This document shows, in pieces, positions 49,279 through 59,036 of a DNA stretch of 64,000 bases. The DNA comes from Lewinellaceae bacterium (GTDB lineage Bacteria > Bacteroidota > Bacteroidia > Chitinophagales > Saprospiraceae). The DNA is taken from assembly GCA_020636405.1 (NCBI GenBank), contig JACJXW010000005.1:1250806-1314805 (forward strand), read 5' to 3'. Below the pieces are notes generated by a model. That model was not told where the DNA came from and made no database searches. It saw nothing but the letters and a program-made list of their open reading frames with translations. The position numbers were made by a program, and so were the translations under genes. The first letter of the stretch is position 1, and each line of letters starts with the position of its first letter.

Positions 49279-49355
49279 AGTGTTCGAAAACGGACTTGTA
49301 TCTACACCTGCAGTGTTCCGGGGAGCGGCAATCCCCCATGTGAGCCAGAGCCTGG

Positions 49356-49380
49356 CACATAAACACATAAACACATAAAC
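49356..49380. repeat. short word array, ACATAAAC
   Basis: Three copies of ACATAAAC in the 5' leader of the AI-2E gene, 22 bases before the start codon. Confidence 0.6.
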
Positions 49381-49401
49381 CCTCAAAACTCCATTTCACC
49401 C

Positions 49402-50457
49402 ATGCCCTCATACCCCTACATTCGCCCTATTGCTTTCTGGCTGATGCTGTTCGGCATCACGGCCTCCTTTGTAGGAATGATCCAGCCTTTCCTGCTTGCG
49501 CTGTTCTGGGCTGCCCTGCTCGCCCTCACGTTCAACCGGCCTTACCGCATCCTGCGTTGGAAGCTGCGCGGGCGGGAGAACCTGGCGGCGGCGATCTGTT
49601 CCTTGCTCATCATCCTGATCGTGGTGGTGCCGGCCTTTTTCATTCTTCTGGCGCTGGTCAATGAAAGCGTAAGTGTTTACGAGAAGATACAAACCGGAGA
49701 ATGGGACCTGGCCAAGGTGGTAGATTTCATAGAGGCCCAGTCGCCCCGCCTGGAGGAGTCCCTTTCCATGGTCGGCTTGTCGCCGGACAAACTGCGGGAA
49801 AACGTAAGCACTTTTGCGGTGACGGCCACCGGGCTGATTGCCGACCGGGTTTTCAATTACACCCAGAACGCCATTTCTTTTACGGCCCAGTTTTTCCTGA
49901 TGCTGTACGTGCTGTTCTTCTTTTTGCGGGACGGACGGAAGATGCTGTCCGCTGCCATCAATGTAGTGCCGCTGGGTAACAAATGGGAGCGCACCCTGAT
50001 CGACCGCTTCGCCAGTGTTGCCCGGGCAACACTGAAGGGTACCCTTATAGTGGCTATTGTTCAGGGCTCTATTGGGGGGGTGATGTTTGCGATCCTGGGT
50101 ATTCAGGGGGCCTTGTTCTGGGGAGTAGTGATGACCATTCTGTCTCTCCTGCCCATAGGAGGCAGCGGCTTGGTATGGGCTCCGGCGGCGGCTATCCTGG
50201 CCTGGCAAGGCCTTTGGGGTAAGGCACTCGCCATGGTGATCGTCGGCGCCCTGGGCATCGGCCTGATCGACAACCTTCTGCGCCCCATCCTGGTAGGGCG
50301 GGATACCAAGATGCCCGACTTCCTGGTGTTGCTGGCAACTCTTGGGGGGATCGCCTGGTTCGGCCTGAGCGGATTCGTCCTCGGCCCGGTGATCGCCGCC
50401 CTCTTCCTGACCTTCTGGCAAACGGCGGGCAAGGAGTACGGAGGCAGGGATGAGTAA
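49402..50457 (+). CDS. AI-2E family transporter (TqsA/PerM type)
   Basis: 351 residues with eight or so helices. The pattern is typical: an N-terminal pair (PIAFWLMLFGITASFVGMIQPFLLALFWAALLA), a soluble loop with VYEKIQTGEWDL, FLMLYVLFFFLRDGRKML, GTLIVAIVQGSIGGVMFAILGIQGALFWGVVMTILSLLPIGGSGLVWAPAA and the terminal NLLRPILVGRDTKMPDFLVLLATLGGIAWFGLSGFVLGPVIAAL. The proteins form large complexes and export ions or signals; individual substrates are seldom known. Confidence 0.93.
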   Translation: MPSYPYIRPIAFWLMLFGITASFVGMIQPFLLALFWAALLALTFNRPYRILRWKLRGRENLAAAICSLLIILIVVVPAFFILLALVNESVSVYEKIQTGEWDLAKVVDFIEAQSPRLEESLSMVGLSPDKLRENVSTFAVTATGLIADRVFNYTQNAISFTAQFFLMLYVLFFFLRDGRKMLSAAINVVPLGNKWERTLIDRFASVARATLKGTLIVAIVQGSIGGVMFAILGIQGALFWGVVMTILSLLPIGGSGLVWAPAAAILAWQGLWGKALAMVIVGALGIGLIDNLLRPILVGRDTKMPDFLVLLATLGGIAWFGLSGFVLGPVIAALFLTFWQTAGKEYGGRDE

Positions 50458-50574
50458 GGAGCATATTGCTTCCCCCAAATGCCCGATCTTTCACAAAACT
50501 ATCGGATATTTGCCCGTGAAATTTGGAATTTCCAGGCTCAAAGGGCTGGAAATTCTTTAAAGCAAACGAAAACC

Positions 50575-50787
50575 ATGGCCAAATACCTCGACAACTGGAA
50601 GATCATCCTGGCCCTGTGCCTCACCCTGGGGCTGGCGCCTTTTTTTCCCGAACCACACATTTGGGGTAAGATCAAATGGATACGGGGCGGCGCCGTAGGA
50701 ATGGGCCCCATCGACTGGATCGATTTTGTATTGCATGGTTTCCCCTGGGCGCTGCTGCTGCGGTTGGCCCTCAAGAGAATACCCTGA
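50575..50787 (+). CDS. small two-helix membrane protein
   Basis: 70 residues from the ATG at 50575; an upstream frame to 50479 is not needed. WKIILALCLTLGLAPFF and FVLHGFPWALLLRLAL are the two hydrophobic segments, with PHIWGKIKWIRGGAVGMGPIDWID between. The pattern recalls the small RND-associated family seen in Bacteroidota and Proteobacteria. Function unknown. Confidence 0.65.
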   Translation: MAKYLDNWKIILALCLTLGLAPFFPEPHIWGKIKWIRGGAVGMGPIDWIDFVLHGFPWALLLRLALKRIP

Positions 50788-50854
50788 GAATAGATTTTCA
50801 AAGATCCTCCGGATCCAGCAGGCCTGGAAGATCCTGATCCTTAGCTAATTTTTC

Positions 50855-51913
50855 ATGCACCCAGTCATTATCATCGGCGCCGGCCTGAGCGGGTTGGCCA
50901 CTGCTTACGAGTTAAAAAAGATGGGCATCCGGCCTTTGGTCCTGGAGGCGCGGGGCCGGTATGGCGGCCGGATCTGGACCTTGCCGGGAGAGGGTAGGGG
51001 TACCCCTCTGGAGATGGGCGCCACCTGGTTTGGCGATAAGCACCAGCACTTGTTAGGCCTGTTGTTAGAACTGGGAGTGGGCTATTTCGACCAGTACAGC
51101 CAGGGCGTAGCACTTGTGGAGGCCATGTCTTTCGCTCCCCCACAGCGGTTTGAACTGCCTGCTGCGGAGGAACCCTATCATCGGGTACTTGGCGGCAGCG
51201 ATGCGCTGGTCGACGCGCTGGTGGGGCGCATCGGTGAAGAGAACATTCGGCTGGATACGCCGGTTACGGAGATCCGTGAAGAACCCGACGGCCTGCAGCT
51301 CGTTGCCGAGGGCGGTTCCGTATACCGATGCCGCTATGCTGTCGCTGCTCTTCCGCCGCGGCTGTTGCTGAAAACCATCAAATTTTTACCTGCCATACCC
51401 AAGGGAATAGCTCAGGTAATGGCCCAGACGCACACCTGGATGAGCGAGTCGGTCAAATTTGCCGTGGAATACGAGAAACCTTTCTGGCGGGAACATGGCT
51501 TCGCCGGCACCGCCTACAGCCAGGCTGGCCCGGCAACCGAGATCTATGACCATACCAACTTCGACGAAACGGCATTCGCGCTCAAAGGCTTCCTCTCTCC
51601 CGGTACAGCACAACTCAAGGAAAACGACCGCCGGGAGATGGTCCTCCGCCAACTGGTGAAGCTCTTCGGCCTGGAGGCCGCCAATTTCCTCTCCTACAAC
51701 GACTGGGCCTGGGCCAACGAGCCCTACACCCACTTTCCTTACGACAGCTACATCCTTCCCCACCAGAACAGCGGCCATCCTGCCTTCGCCCAACCCCTGA
51801 TGAACGGCAAACTCTTCCTTTCCGGAACCGAAACCTCCCCGGAATTCGGGGGCTATATGGACGGAGCGGTGCTCTCGGGCCTGCTGGCGGCGGATAGAGT
51901 GGCGTTGTTGTAA
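50855..51913 (+). CDS. flavin-dependent amine oxidase-like protein
   Basis: 352 residues. FAD-binding GxGxxG at PVIIIGAGLSGLATAYELKKMG with the EARGRYGGRIWT extension. A substrate domain includes GATWFGDKHQHL and VLGGSDALVDALVGRIGEENI. The C-terminal FAD motif LFLSGTETSPEFGGYMDGAVLSG is typical of monoamine oxidases and phytoene-desaturase-like enzymes. It is shorter than the usual 430-450 residues of monoamine oxidases. Substrate unknown. Confidence 0.88.
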   Translation: MHPVIIIGAGLSGLATAYELKKMGIRPLVLEARGRYGGRIWTLPGEGRGTPLEMGATWFGDKHQHLLGLLLELGVGYFDQYSQGVALVEAMSFAPPQRFELPAAEEPYHRVLGGSDALVDALVGRIGEENIRLDTPVTEIREEPDGLQLVAEGGSVYRCRYAVAALPPRLLLKTIKFLPAIPKGIAQVMAQTHTWMSESVKFAVEYEKPFWREHGFAGTAYSQAGPATEIYDHTNFDETAFALKGFLSPGTAQLKENDRREMVLRQLVKLFGLEAANFLSYNDWAWANEPYTHFPYDSYILPHQNSGHPAFAQPLMNGKLFLSGTETSPEFGGYMDGAVLSGLLAADRVALL

Positions 51914-51942
51914 GGGGCTCCGTCCTGGGGGAACTCGTAACT

Positions 51943-52084
51943 CGTAACACAGAAAGTCGGAAGTGGGAAAGCAGAAGTCGGAACCGTAACCCCAATCCCG
52001 AATCAACGAATCAACGAATCCCGAATCAACGAATCCCGAATCCCGAATCAACGAATCCCGAATCAACGAATCCCAAATCCCCTT
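51943..52084. repeat. word array, AACTCGT and CGAATCAA / CGAATCCC types
   Basis: A short block of AACTCGTAACTCGTAAC and AAGTCGGAAGTGGGAAAGC is followed by CGAATCAA and CGAATCCC octamers up to 52084. It starts 30 bases 3' of the flavoprotein stop codon. Confidence 0.8.
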
Positions 52085-52113
52085 CCCATCCGATACAAGC
52101 CAGCGCTCAGGTT

Positions 52114-52129
52114 GTTATAATAATATAAC
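52114..52129. promoter_or_regulatory. AT-rich palindrome before mlaE
   Basis: GTTATA at 52114-52119 inverted at TATAAC 52124-52129, with a 4-base spacer. It lies 27 bases before mlaE and could be a transcription-factor site or part of the promoter. Confidence 0.35.
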
Positions 52130-52155
52130 CTCACGTAAACCAAAAGCGAGGCCCT

Positions 52156-52938
52156 ATGCCTACCACTTACTTTCAACAATCGGCGTTGAGGAGATACCTG
52201 GCGGAAACCGGAGAAGTGTGGCTCTTTGCCCGGCGGTTTTTCAGAGAGGCCATCCGGCGCCCTTTCGAATGGAGGGAGCTGCTTCACCAGTGTTATATTG
52301 TCGGCAATCAATCCCTGTTCCTGGTCGGGATGACCGGCCTGATCATGGGCCTGGTGCTCACCCTGCAGACGCGGCCCACCATGGAGGATTTCGGCGCGGA
52401 GGCCTACATGCCGGCTATGGTCGGCGTCTCCATCATCCGGGAGATCGGCCCGGTGGTAATCGCCCTGATCTGCGCCGGTAAGATCGGCTCCAGCATCGGG
52501 GCGGAGTTGGGGTCTATGAAGGTGACCGAGCAGATCGCCGCCATGGAAGTGTCGGGCACCAACCCCTTCAAATACCTGGTGGTGACCCGCATCCTCGCCA
52601 CCACGCTCATGGTGCCCCTGTTGGTCATTTTCGGCGACGCCATCGCGCTGTTTGGCTCCTTTCTGGTGGAACATGTAAAAGGAGAGGTATCCTTCCGGCT
52701 TTTCTTCAATAAAGTATTCCGGCAGCTGAGCTTCGGCGACCTGATACCGGCAACGGGCAAGACTTTCTTTTTCGGCTTTGCCATCGGGCTGATCGGGTGC
52801 TACAAGGGCTATACTTCCCAAAAGGGAACGGCCGGTGTGGGGCGGGCGGCCAATACCGCGGTGGTTGTGGCCTCTATGCTTTTGTTTGTGATCGACTTTA
52901 TTGCCGTATTGGTGGCCGATATCTTTTTTGACCTGTAA
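52156..52938 (+). CDS. mlaE: MlaE-type permease of an MCE lipid transporter
   Basis: 260 residues with five or six helices. Family signature: LFLVGMTGLIMGLVLTLQTRP, IIREIGPVVIALICAGKIGSSIGAELGSMKVTEQIAAMEVSGTNPFKYLVVTRILATTLMVPLL, and FGFAIGLIGCYKGYTSQKGTAGVGRAAN. It forms the membrane part of an inner-membrane MCE complex moving phospholipids or sterols. Followed 8 bases later by the ATPase gene. Confidence 0.93.
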   Translation: MPTTYFQQSALRRYLAETGEVWLFARRFFREAIRRPFEWRELLHQCYIVGNQSLFLVGMTGLIMGLVLTLQTRPTMEDFGAEAYMPAMVGVSIIREIGPVVIALICAGKIGSSIGAELGSMKVTEQIAAMEVSGTNPFKYLVVTRILATTLMVPLLVIFGDAIALFGSFLVEHVKGEVSFRLFFNKVFRQLSFGDLIPATGKTFFFGFAIGLIGCYKGYTSQKGTAGVGRAANTAVVVASMLLFVIDFIAVLVADIFFDL

Positions 52939-52946
52939 AACTGTGC

Positions 52947-53675
52947 ATGGAACCGTTAATTCACATAGCGAACCTGTACAAGTCCTTCGGCGATCTCGAC
53001 GTCCTCAACGGGTTTTCCCTCGACCTGTTCGACGGGGAGAACCTGGTGATCGTCGGCAGGTCCGGTTCCGGCAAATCCGTACTGCTCAAGTGCATTGTCC
53101 GTCTGTTGGAGCCCGATTCCGGCACCCTGCAGGTACTGGGGCAGTCCGTGCCGGCCCTGAGCCAGTACGAGATGGACCACCTGCGCACGGAGGTAGGCTT
53201 CCTCTTCCAGGGCAGCGCCCTGTACGACTCCATGACGGTGCGGGAGAACCTGGAGTTCCCCCTTCGGCGCCACCCCGAAAAGATGAAGGGGCATGTAGTG
53301 GAGGACCTCATCGTCAGCACTCTGAAAAGCGTAGGACTGGCCCATACCATCGATATGATGCCCGAAGAACTCTCCGGGGGTATGCAGCGCCGGATCGCCC
53401 TGGCGCGAACGCTTATCCTCCGCCCGCGCATCATCCTCTACGATGAGCCGACCAGCGGACTGGACCCCATCACTGCCAAGGAGATCATCGAGCTGATGCT
53501 CCAGATCCAGAAAGAGTACCATACCGCAGCCCTGATCATCACCCACGATATGGATTGTGCCCGGGTGATCTCCAACCGGATGATCATCCTGATCGACGGA
53601 ACGAATTATGCCGAGGGCACATATGCGGCATTATCAAAATTGCCGGACCCCCGGGTCCAGGCATTTTTTAAATGA
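52947..53675 (+). CDS. mlaF: MlaF-type ABC ATPase
   Basis: 242 residues. Walker A GRSGSGKS (37-44), Q-loop FLFQGSALYDSMTVRENLEFPLRRH, signature LSGGMQRRIALAR and Walker B IILYDEPTSGLDP are complete, with H-loop THDMD. Energises the MlaE permease. The mlaE and mlaF genes lie 8 bases apart, so they form one transcript with mlaD after it. Confidence 0.95.
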   Translation: MEPLIHIANLYKSFGDLDVLNGFSLDLFDGENLVIVGRSGSGKSVLLKCIVRLLEPDSGTLQVLGQSVPALSQYEMDHLRTEVGFLFQGSALYDSMTVRENLEFPLRRHPEKMKGHVVEDLIVSTLKSVGLAHTIDMMPEELSGGMQRRIALARTLILRPRIILYDEPTSGLDPITAKEIIELMLQIQKEYHTAALIITHDMDCARVISNRMIILIDGTNYAEGTYAALSKLPDPRVQAFFK

Positions 53676-53788
53676 AAAAATGGCGAAATGGGTTGAAAAA
53701 TGACAACGCCGGCAAGCCGCCTGGGCTGAAGGCGGGTCATCGTTCAAAACTTTCAAAGGAGAACTAATTTTTTTATTACTACTGAGCC

Positions 53789-54811
53789 ATGGCTAAAAGA
53801 ACGGAAAACACAGTTAAACTAGGCGTCTTCATCACCTTTGCCGTAGCCCTTTTCATCGTGGCTGTATACTTCATCGGCAACGAAGAGAATATGTTTGGCG
53901 CCAACCTCCGGATCAGTTCCATTTTCAGCAACGTGAACGGCCTGCAGCCGGGCAACAACGTTCGCTATTCAGGCATCAATGTGGGGACGGTGGAAAGCAT
54001 CGTCCTGTTGAACGATACCACGGTGCAGGTCAATATGAAGCTGGAAAAAAAGGTGCAGCCCTTTATCAAAAAAGACGCCATCGCCAGCATCGGTTCGGAT
54101 GGGCTGGTGGGGAGTATGCTGGTCAATATCAGCCCCGGCCAGGGCATGAGCGGCATAGTGGAGGAAGGTGACCTCATCGCTTCGTACAGCCGGGTGGAGC
54201 CCAACGAACTGCTCAATACCCTGGGCAAGACCAATGAGAACATCGCCCTGATCTCCAACGACCTGCTGCGCATCACCAGCCAAATGGCCAAGGGGAAAGG
54301 CACCATCGCCATGCTGCTGCGCGATACGGTGCTGGCCGTCAGCCTGCGGCAGTCGGCCTTCAACCTGCAGGCCACTTCGGCACACCTCGAAGCAACAGGG
54401 GAGGGCCTGCGGCAGTGGATGGCGGAGGTACAGGGGAGCACGGGCCTGCTGCATCAGCTGTTGTACGACACCACTGTGCTGGACAACCTGAACAGCTCTA
54501 TCGCTCAGGTGGATACCGTGGCTGCCCACCTGGAACCCTTCCTGCAGGAACTGCAGCATTCAGCCGAAAACCTTTCCGTTTCCAGCGCCACCCTGCGGAA
54601 TCTCCTGGACCAACTGGATAGTGGGCAAGGCACCGCCAGTATGCTGCTGAAGGACAGCACCGCCGCCGAGGATCTTCGACAGATCCTGGAAAACCTCAAC
54701 GAGGGCACCGCCCGCTTCAACGAAAATATGGAAGCCCTGAAGCACAACTTCCTGTTCCGCCGGTATTTTAAAAAGAAGGAGAAAGAAAAAGGTAAAATTC
54801 CGCCGCCCTGA
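53789..54811 (+). CDS. mlaD: MCE domain protein (MlaD-type)
   Basis: 340 residues. One N-terminal membrane helix (LGVFITFAVALFIVAVYFIG), then the MCE beta-barrel (FSNVNGLQPGNNVRYSGINVGTVESIVL, KKDAIASIGSDGLVGSMLVNISPGQG). A long helical tail (about 150-320) has repeated S/L-rich heptads and a KKKEKEKG end. Hexamers would form a lipid channel in the periplasm. No mlaB, mlaC or mlaA gene is adjacent, so outer-membrane partners may be elsewhere or missing. Confidence 0.92.
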   Translation: MAKRTENTVKLGVFITFAVALFIVAVYFIGNEENMFGANLRISSIFSNVNGLQPGNNVRYSGINVGTVESIVLLNDTTVQVNMKLEKKVQPFIKKDAIASIGSDGLVGSMLVNISPGQGMSGIVEEGDLIASYSRVEPNELLNTLGKTNENIALISNDLLRITSQMAKGKGTIAMLLRDTVLAVSLRQSAFNLQATSAHLEATGEGLRQWMAEVQGSTGLLHQLLYDTTVLDNLNSSIAQVDTVAAHLEPFLQELQHSAENLSVSSATLRNLLDQLDSGQGTASMLLKDSTAAEDLRQILENLNEGTARFNENMEALKHNFLFRRYFKKKEKEKGKIPPP

Positions 54812-54866
54812 CGAGATTTGAATGGTTTTATTAATTTTGGCAGGGAAGACCAACCATATCTCCTTC

Positions 54867-57800
54867 ATGAAACTATCTGTGCTCCTCGTTCTCTGCCTGC
54901 TCCTCATTCCATTCCTGTTACAAAGCCAGTGGCGCCCCCTGGAAAGCCCATCCGGATCAGAACCCCGCGACCTGGTGATGGCGGAGGGCCGCATCTTCGC
55001 CGCTACCGCTTCCGGTTTGTATTTTTCCGATGACGAAGGTGAAAGCTGGGCGAACTGTTTCTCCGGCGAACTGGAACGGAGCTTTATCATCTCTGTCAGG
55101 GCGGAAGGGCAAACCGTCATCTGCCGCATCCGGCCGCTAGACAATAGCGACATTAAGATATTCATCAGTAATGACCTGGGCGAAAGCTGGGCCCCGCTGC
55201 CGCTGCCGGCCACTACCCCCTACCGCGGGCTTTACTTCAACGGCGAAGCGCTCATTTACGAAACGCTGGACCTTATTCCGCCGCCCCAATCCGAAGCATT
55301 TTATCTCTCCTACGACCTGGGCGAAAGCTGGACGCGGGTGGAGGAAGGAGAATGGCCCTTTGTGCCGGATCTGATCCAGGCCGCCGGGGGCGCTTTCTTC
55401 GGCCGGGGTGTTCAGGGAGGGCTCTGGCGTTCCGACAGTTTGGCTTCCGGGTGGGACAGCCTGAGCCTGGCCATAGCCCAGGACGACTTCGTAAGGGTTT
55501 ATTATGAAAACGGCCTGCTCCTGGTAAGCAATGAAGAGACCGTTCACCGTAGCCTGGACGATGGCCAAACCTGGGTGTCCTCCTCCTCTTTCAGCATCTT
55601 CCGGGGAGCCAGTGAAGGCTTCTGGGCGCGGAGCGACAGCCTTTTTACGCTACACAACGGCGGCCTCTACCTGAGCACGGACCAGGGAACTGCCTGGACG
55701 CAGGCCTCACCGCTGAATTCCAACTTCGTCGATTTCCTGCCGTTAGAAGGCCACAGCCTGCTTGCCGAGACCGAGGGCATTTACCGTTCTCCGGACCTTT
55801 CTCAAACCCTGATCCCCAGCCATTCGGGGATAAACGGGCTGACGGTGGAGGATTTTGTCATAAGGGAAGGCGGCTTGTACTTTTTAAGTGATGGGAAAGT
55901 GAACGCCGCGAGTATTGATGCCGATGGCATCGGGGAAGAAAGCCCGGTCCTTGGCGGCATCATCCTGGATGAAATGGTGATCGGCGATGGCTACCTGTTC
56001 ATCAATGAAATGGTGGGGGCGCCGTCCAGTGTGAACCATCGCATTAGCCGCGTTTTGCCGGACGGTACGGCCGTGGTCATTTGGGAAAGCAGCGGTGGCC
56101 CCTGGCGGGCCAGCGACCACCTGAAATGCACGGACGATAAGCTGTTCTACTTCAATGGCGGCTTGGAGCAGGTGTACTCGACTAATTATGGGGATAGCTG
56201 GCAGAGCATCTCGGAACTTATTCCATTCAGCTGTTACGATTACGAACGCCACGAAGGCGCCGTATTTGCCATCGTGCCCGATGGCGTCATGCGCCGGCGG
56301 GATGGAGAAGCGGATTGGGCGCCGGCCAATAACGGCCTGGACCTTGATGTCTATCCCTTCGGTGGCGGCTTTCTCGATACTCGTTTGGTGAGTACCGAAG
56401 GGGCGCTATTCCTGCTGCTGGCGCGGGGGGGCAGTGAATTTATCGAATTCTATGTCACCCATGATGAAGGCGATACCTGGCAGGCTACCGCTACGGACCT
56501 GCCGGACATCATTCTGCCCTATCTCAACTCCCCGGAGGGGGTCAAGAACATCGTCGCCCTGGGCGGCTATCACATCATGGCCCTCCGAGATGTGGGCATT
56601 GCCGTTTCCGCCGACCAGGGGCGCAACTGGACTGTATATAATGACGGCCTGCCTACCGATGAGGTGAACCAGATAGAAGTGCACGACGGGCGGGCCATAG
56701 CGGGTACGCGCCGCCACGGTTTCTGGGAACTGCGGCCTGAGGACATCCGGCTGCAGCAGGTAATCGGCATGGTCTTCTTCGATGAAAATGCCAACGGGCA
56801 GCAGGACGCCGGAGAGATTCCCGTTCCCAACGTCAAAATCCTGCTGGAGGGTGCCGAGGACCTGGCCTTCTCGAATCGCGAAGGCAAATACCGGCTTTCC
56901 TTTATCAATGAGGGCGCCTTCGGCCCTGTGCTGGAAAACCCTAACCTCATAGCCGTACCCGAAAGCCGCCACACTGCGGACGAAGGCCCCTTCGATTTCG
57001 CGCTTCAGCTCAACGGACAGGGGCCGGATCTCAGCGTCAGCCTGCACCCCGATCAGGTACACCGCCCCGGCTTCCCCATCCGCTTTTACCTGCAGTACCA
57101 AAACCTGGCCAATACTGTCAATTCCGCCACTCTGCACCTCGACTTCTTCCCGGAGCTCCACTACGATAGCGCCAGCCAGGATCCGGCGCAGGTTGTCGGC
57201 AACACCATTCAATTCGGACTGGGCGTACTGCCGCCCCTCACAAGCGGAGTGATCGCCGTCGATTTCACCCTTGCCCCGCTGACCCCTCTTGGCAGCCTGG
57301 CTACCAGCACCCTTATCGCTACCCTGCCGGACGGCGACGTGGCGCCCGCCAATAATGAAGCCATACTGGCAGCCCTTGTAGTTGGCTCTTATGACCCCAA
57401 TGACATTCAGGTGGACCGTAAAGGCTTATCCCCGGAAGAGGTGATGAACGAACAGGTGCTGCGCTACCGCATCCGCTTTCAGAATACGGGCACCTATCCC
57501 GCCGGGCGCGTGATCGTCCGGAACGCCATCCCGGAGGAACTGCAGATGTCCAGCATTAGCAATGTACGGTCCAGCCACGATTTTGAGATACAACCGGAAG
57601 GCAGGCGGGAACTGGCCTTTGTTTTCGATAACATTCAACTGCCCGACAGCAGCAGCAACGAGCTGGCCAGCCATGGGTTTATTGAATACGACATCCACGT
57701 TCACAGTGATCTGGCCCCCGGAGACAGCATCCGCAACCAGGCGGCCATCTACTTCGATTTCAACCCGCCGATCATTACGAATACGGCCGTGACGGTGGTG

Positions 57801-58085
57801 GAGGAAATTAGCAGCGTCGGCCCGATCTCAGAAGGCCAACAGCTTTTGTTGTCGGCGCCCAACCCGGTGAGGATAGGAACGCCCGTCCGGCTGCTGGCGC
57901 CCGGGGCGAGTGGGATGCTCTTCCTGTACGATCAAACGGGCCGTCTACAGAGAAAGGTGGATAACTTCTTTTGCGACACGGACAGCCTGCCCACCCGAGG
58001 GCTGCCGCCGGGCGCTTACTGGATCGTTTTGAGGAATGCGGAAGGGAAAATGATGACGGCCAGGGTGGTAGTGCAATTGCCGTGA
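54867..58085 (+). CDS. large secreted Asp-box / SdrD-like T9SS protein
   Basis: 1072 residues from the ATG at 54867 (signal peptide MKLSVLLVLCLLLIPFLLQSQ). Repeated Asp-box/BNR-type motifs S.D.G.SW (SDDEGESWANCF, SNDLGESWAPL, SYDLGESWTRV, STDQGTAWTQ) suggest a sialidase-fold propeller. After it comes an SdrD-like B module (GMVFFDENANGQQDAGEIPVPNVKILLEG), then a Bacteroidota DUF7619-like repeat (GSYDPNDIQVDRKGL... IYFDFNPPIITNTAVTVV) and a T9SS tail (LPPGAYWIVLRNAEGK). Likely a surface adhesin or matrix protein; no catalytic site is evident. Confidence 0.8.
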   Translation: MKLSVLLVLCLLLIPFLLQSQWRPLESPSGSEPRDLVMAEGRIFAATASGLYFSDDEGESWANCFSGELERSFIISVRAEGQTVICRIRPLDNSDIKIFISNDLGESWAPLPLPATTPYRGLYFNGEALIYETLDLIPPPQSEAFYLSYDLGESWTRVEEGEWPFVPDLIQAAGGAFFGRGVQGGLWRSDSLASGWDSLSLAIAQDDFVRVYYENGLLLVSNEETVHRSLDDGQTWVSSSSFSIFRGASEGFWARSDSLFTLHNGGLYLSTDQGTAWTQASPLNSNFVDFLPLEGHSLLAETEGIYRSPDLSQTLIPSHSGINGLTVEDFVIREGGLYFLSDGKVNAASIDADGIGEESPVLGGIILDEMVIGDGYLFINEMVGAPSSVNHRISRVLPDGTAVVIWESSGGPWRASDHLKCTDDKLFYFNGGLEQVYSTNYGDSWQSISELIPFSCYDYERHEGAVFAIVPDGVMRRRDGEADWAPANNGLDLDVYPFGGGFLDTRLVSTEGALFLLLARGGSEFIEFYVTHDEGDTWQATATDLPDIILPYLNSPEGVKNIVALGGYHIMALRDVGIAVSADQGRNWTVYNDGLPTDEVNQIEVHDGRAIAGTRRHGFWELRPEDIRLQQVIGMVFFDENANGQQDAGEIPVPNVKILLEGAEDLAFSNREGKYRLSFINEGAFGPVLENPNLIAVPESRHTADEGPFDFALQLNGQGPDLSVSLHPDQVHRPGFPIRFYLQYQNLANTVNSATLHLDFFPELHYDSASQDPAQVVGNTIQFGLGVLPPLTSGVIAVDFTLAPLTPLGSLATSTLIATLPDGDVAPANNEAILAALVVGSYDPNDIQVDRKGLSPEEVMNEQVLRYRIRFQNTGTYPAGRVIVRNAIPEELQMSSISNVRSSHDFEIQPEGRRELAFVFDNIQLPDSSSNELASHGFIEYDIHVHSDLAPGDSIRNQAAIYFDFNPPIITNTAVTVVEEISSVGPISEGQQLLLSAPNPVRIGTPVRLLAPGASGMLFLYDQTGRLQRKVDNFFCDTDSLPTRGLPPGAYWIVLRNAEGKMMTARVVVQLP

Positions 58086-58365
58086 GGACTGCATTACCCT
58101 CGATGGGCAGAATACCGTCCAAACCGCTTGCGAAAGCCTGAAAACTGCAGCCTTCGATGATCCTTTCAACTGGGAAAAGATCGAGGCGCAGAAAAAAGCC
58201 TTCGGCCGGGCGCTGGGAAACAGCAGCCCGCAGGAATTCAGCAGTTGCAACTACGCGGATACGCTTTGGATCGCACTGCGCAGTGACAGTCGGCAATTCA
58301 TTAAGCAAACCCATGGAATGGAGCTGGATACGCTGTCGCGGTATGATCTGTTTATTACAAATTAA
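58072..58365 (+). pseudogene. start-less coding remnant
   Basis: One frame is open from 58072 (after a TAG) to a TAA at 58363-58365 and reads as ordinary protein: DCITLDGQNTVQTACESL, AFDDPFNWEKIEAQKKAFGRALG, SSCNYADTLWIALR, MELDTLSRYDLFITN. No ATG lies near its beginning; it overlaps the last 14 bases of the T9SS gene. It is probably the C-terminal part of a gene whose front has been deleted. I do not recognise the family. Confidence 0.5.
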
Positions 58366-58388
58366 TCTAACGCTGAAAACACTTTTTC

Positions 58389-59033
58389 ATGAAGAAAATG
58401 CTACTCTCTCTGGCTATGGTGCTGCCCGCCCTGCTGTTCAGCCAGTCCCGCCATGAACTCAAAGTGGACCTGTTCGGCCCCATTTTTACTGACGAGGTGC
58501 GCCTGGCCTATGAATATATGCCGAACCGAAAATGGGGCATAGAACTCGGCCTGGGGTACTACTGGGGCGGCCTTTCCGTAGATACCATTTTCCCGGCGCC
58601 GGGGCCTGCTTATATTCCCGAATACGTACAATTCGGCAGGCATTTTCTGAACGTGTTCCTGGGCGGTAAATATTATGTTGCGCCCAAATACGGAGCTGAT
58701 CGCTTCTTCCTCGGCCTCTACTGGTGGAACCAGTGGGAAACCTACCGCGACCCAGCCTACGACGAATACTGGGAGCGCAACTTCAACCGGCCGGTTGACT
58801 GGGATACTTACCGGAAGTCCTCCCTGGGGGTGCAGGCAGGCTACAAATGGGCCATTATGGATCGTTTCATCATCGAGCCGGTATTCGGGATCGATTTCAA
58901 CTTTGCCACTGCCCTGAAAGAGGAGCCTACTTTTGAAATTGACGCCATCTTTTTCATCAAAGCCGGCTACCGGTTTCCCAAAGCCCCCGGGAAAGGGGAT
59001 CCGGGGTCCGCCGATCCCATTAATCGGGGCTGA
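58389..59033 (+). CDS. outer-membrane beta-barrel-like protein
   Basis: 214 residues, signal peptide to LLFSQSRH. Repeated amphipathic strands with aromatic girdles (DEVRLAYEYMPNRKWGIELGLGYYWGG; FLNVFLGGKYYVAPKYG; GVQAGYKWAIMDRFIIEPVFGIDFNFA; IDAIFFIKAGYRF). Possibly the small OMP family of Bacteroidota. The C-terminal PKAPGKGDPGSADPINRG is not a strand, so the barrel may end earlier. Function unknown. Confidence 0.7.
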   Translation: MKKMLLSLAMVLPALLFSQSRHELKVDLFGPIFTDEVRLAYEYMPNRKWGIELGLGYYWGGLSVDTIFPAPGPAYIPEYVQFGRHFLNVFLGGKYYVAPKYGADRFFLGLYWWNQWETYRDPAYDEYWERNFNRPVDWDTYRKSSLGVQAGYKWAIMDRFIIEPVFGIDFNFATALKEEPTFEIDAIFFIKAGYRFPKAPGKGDPGSADPINRG

Positions 59034-59036
59034 ACT

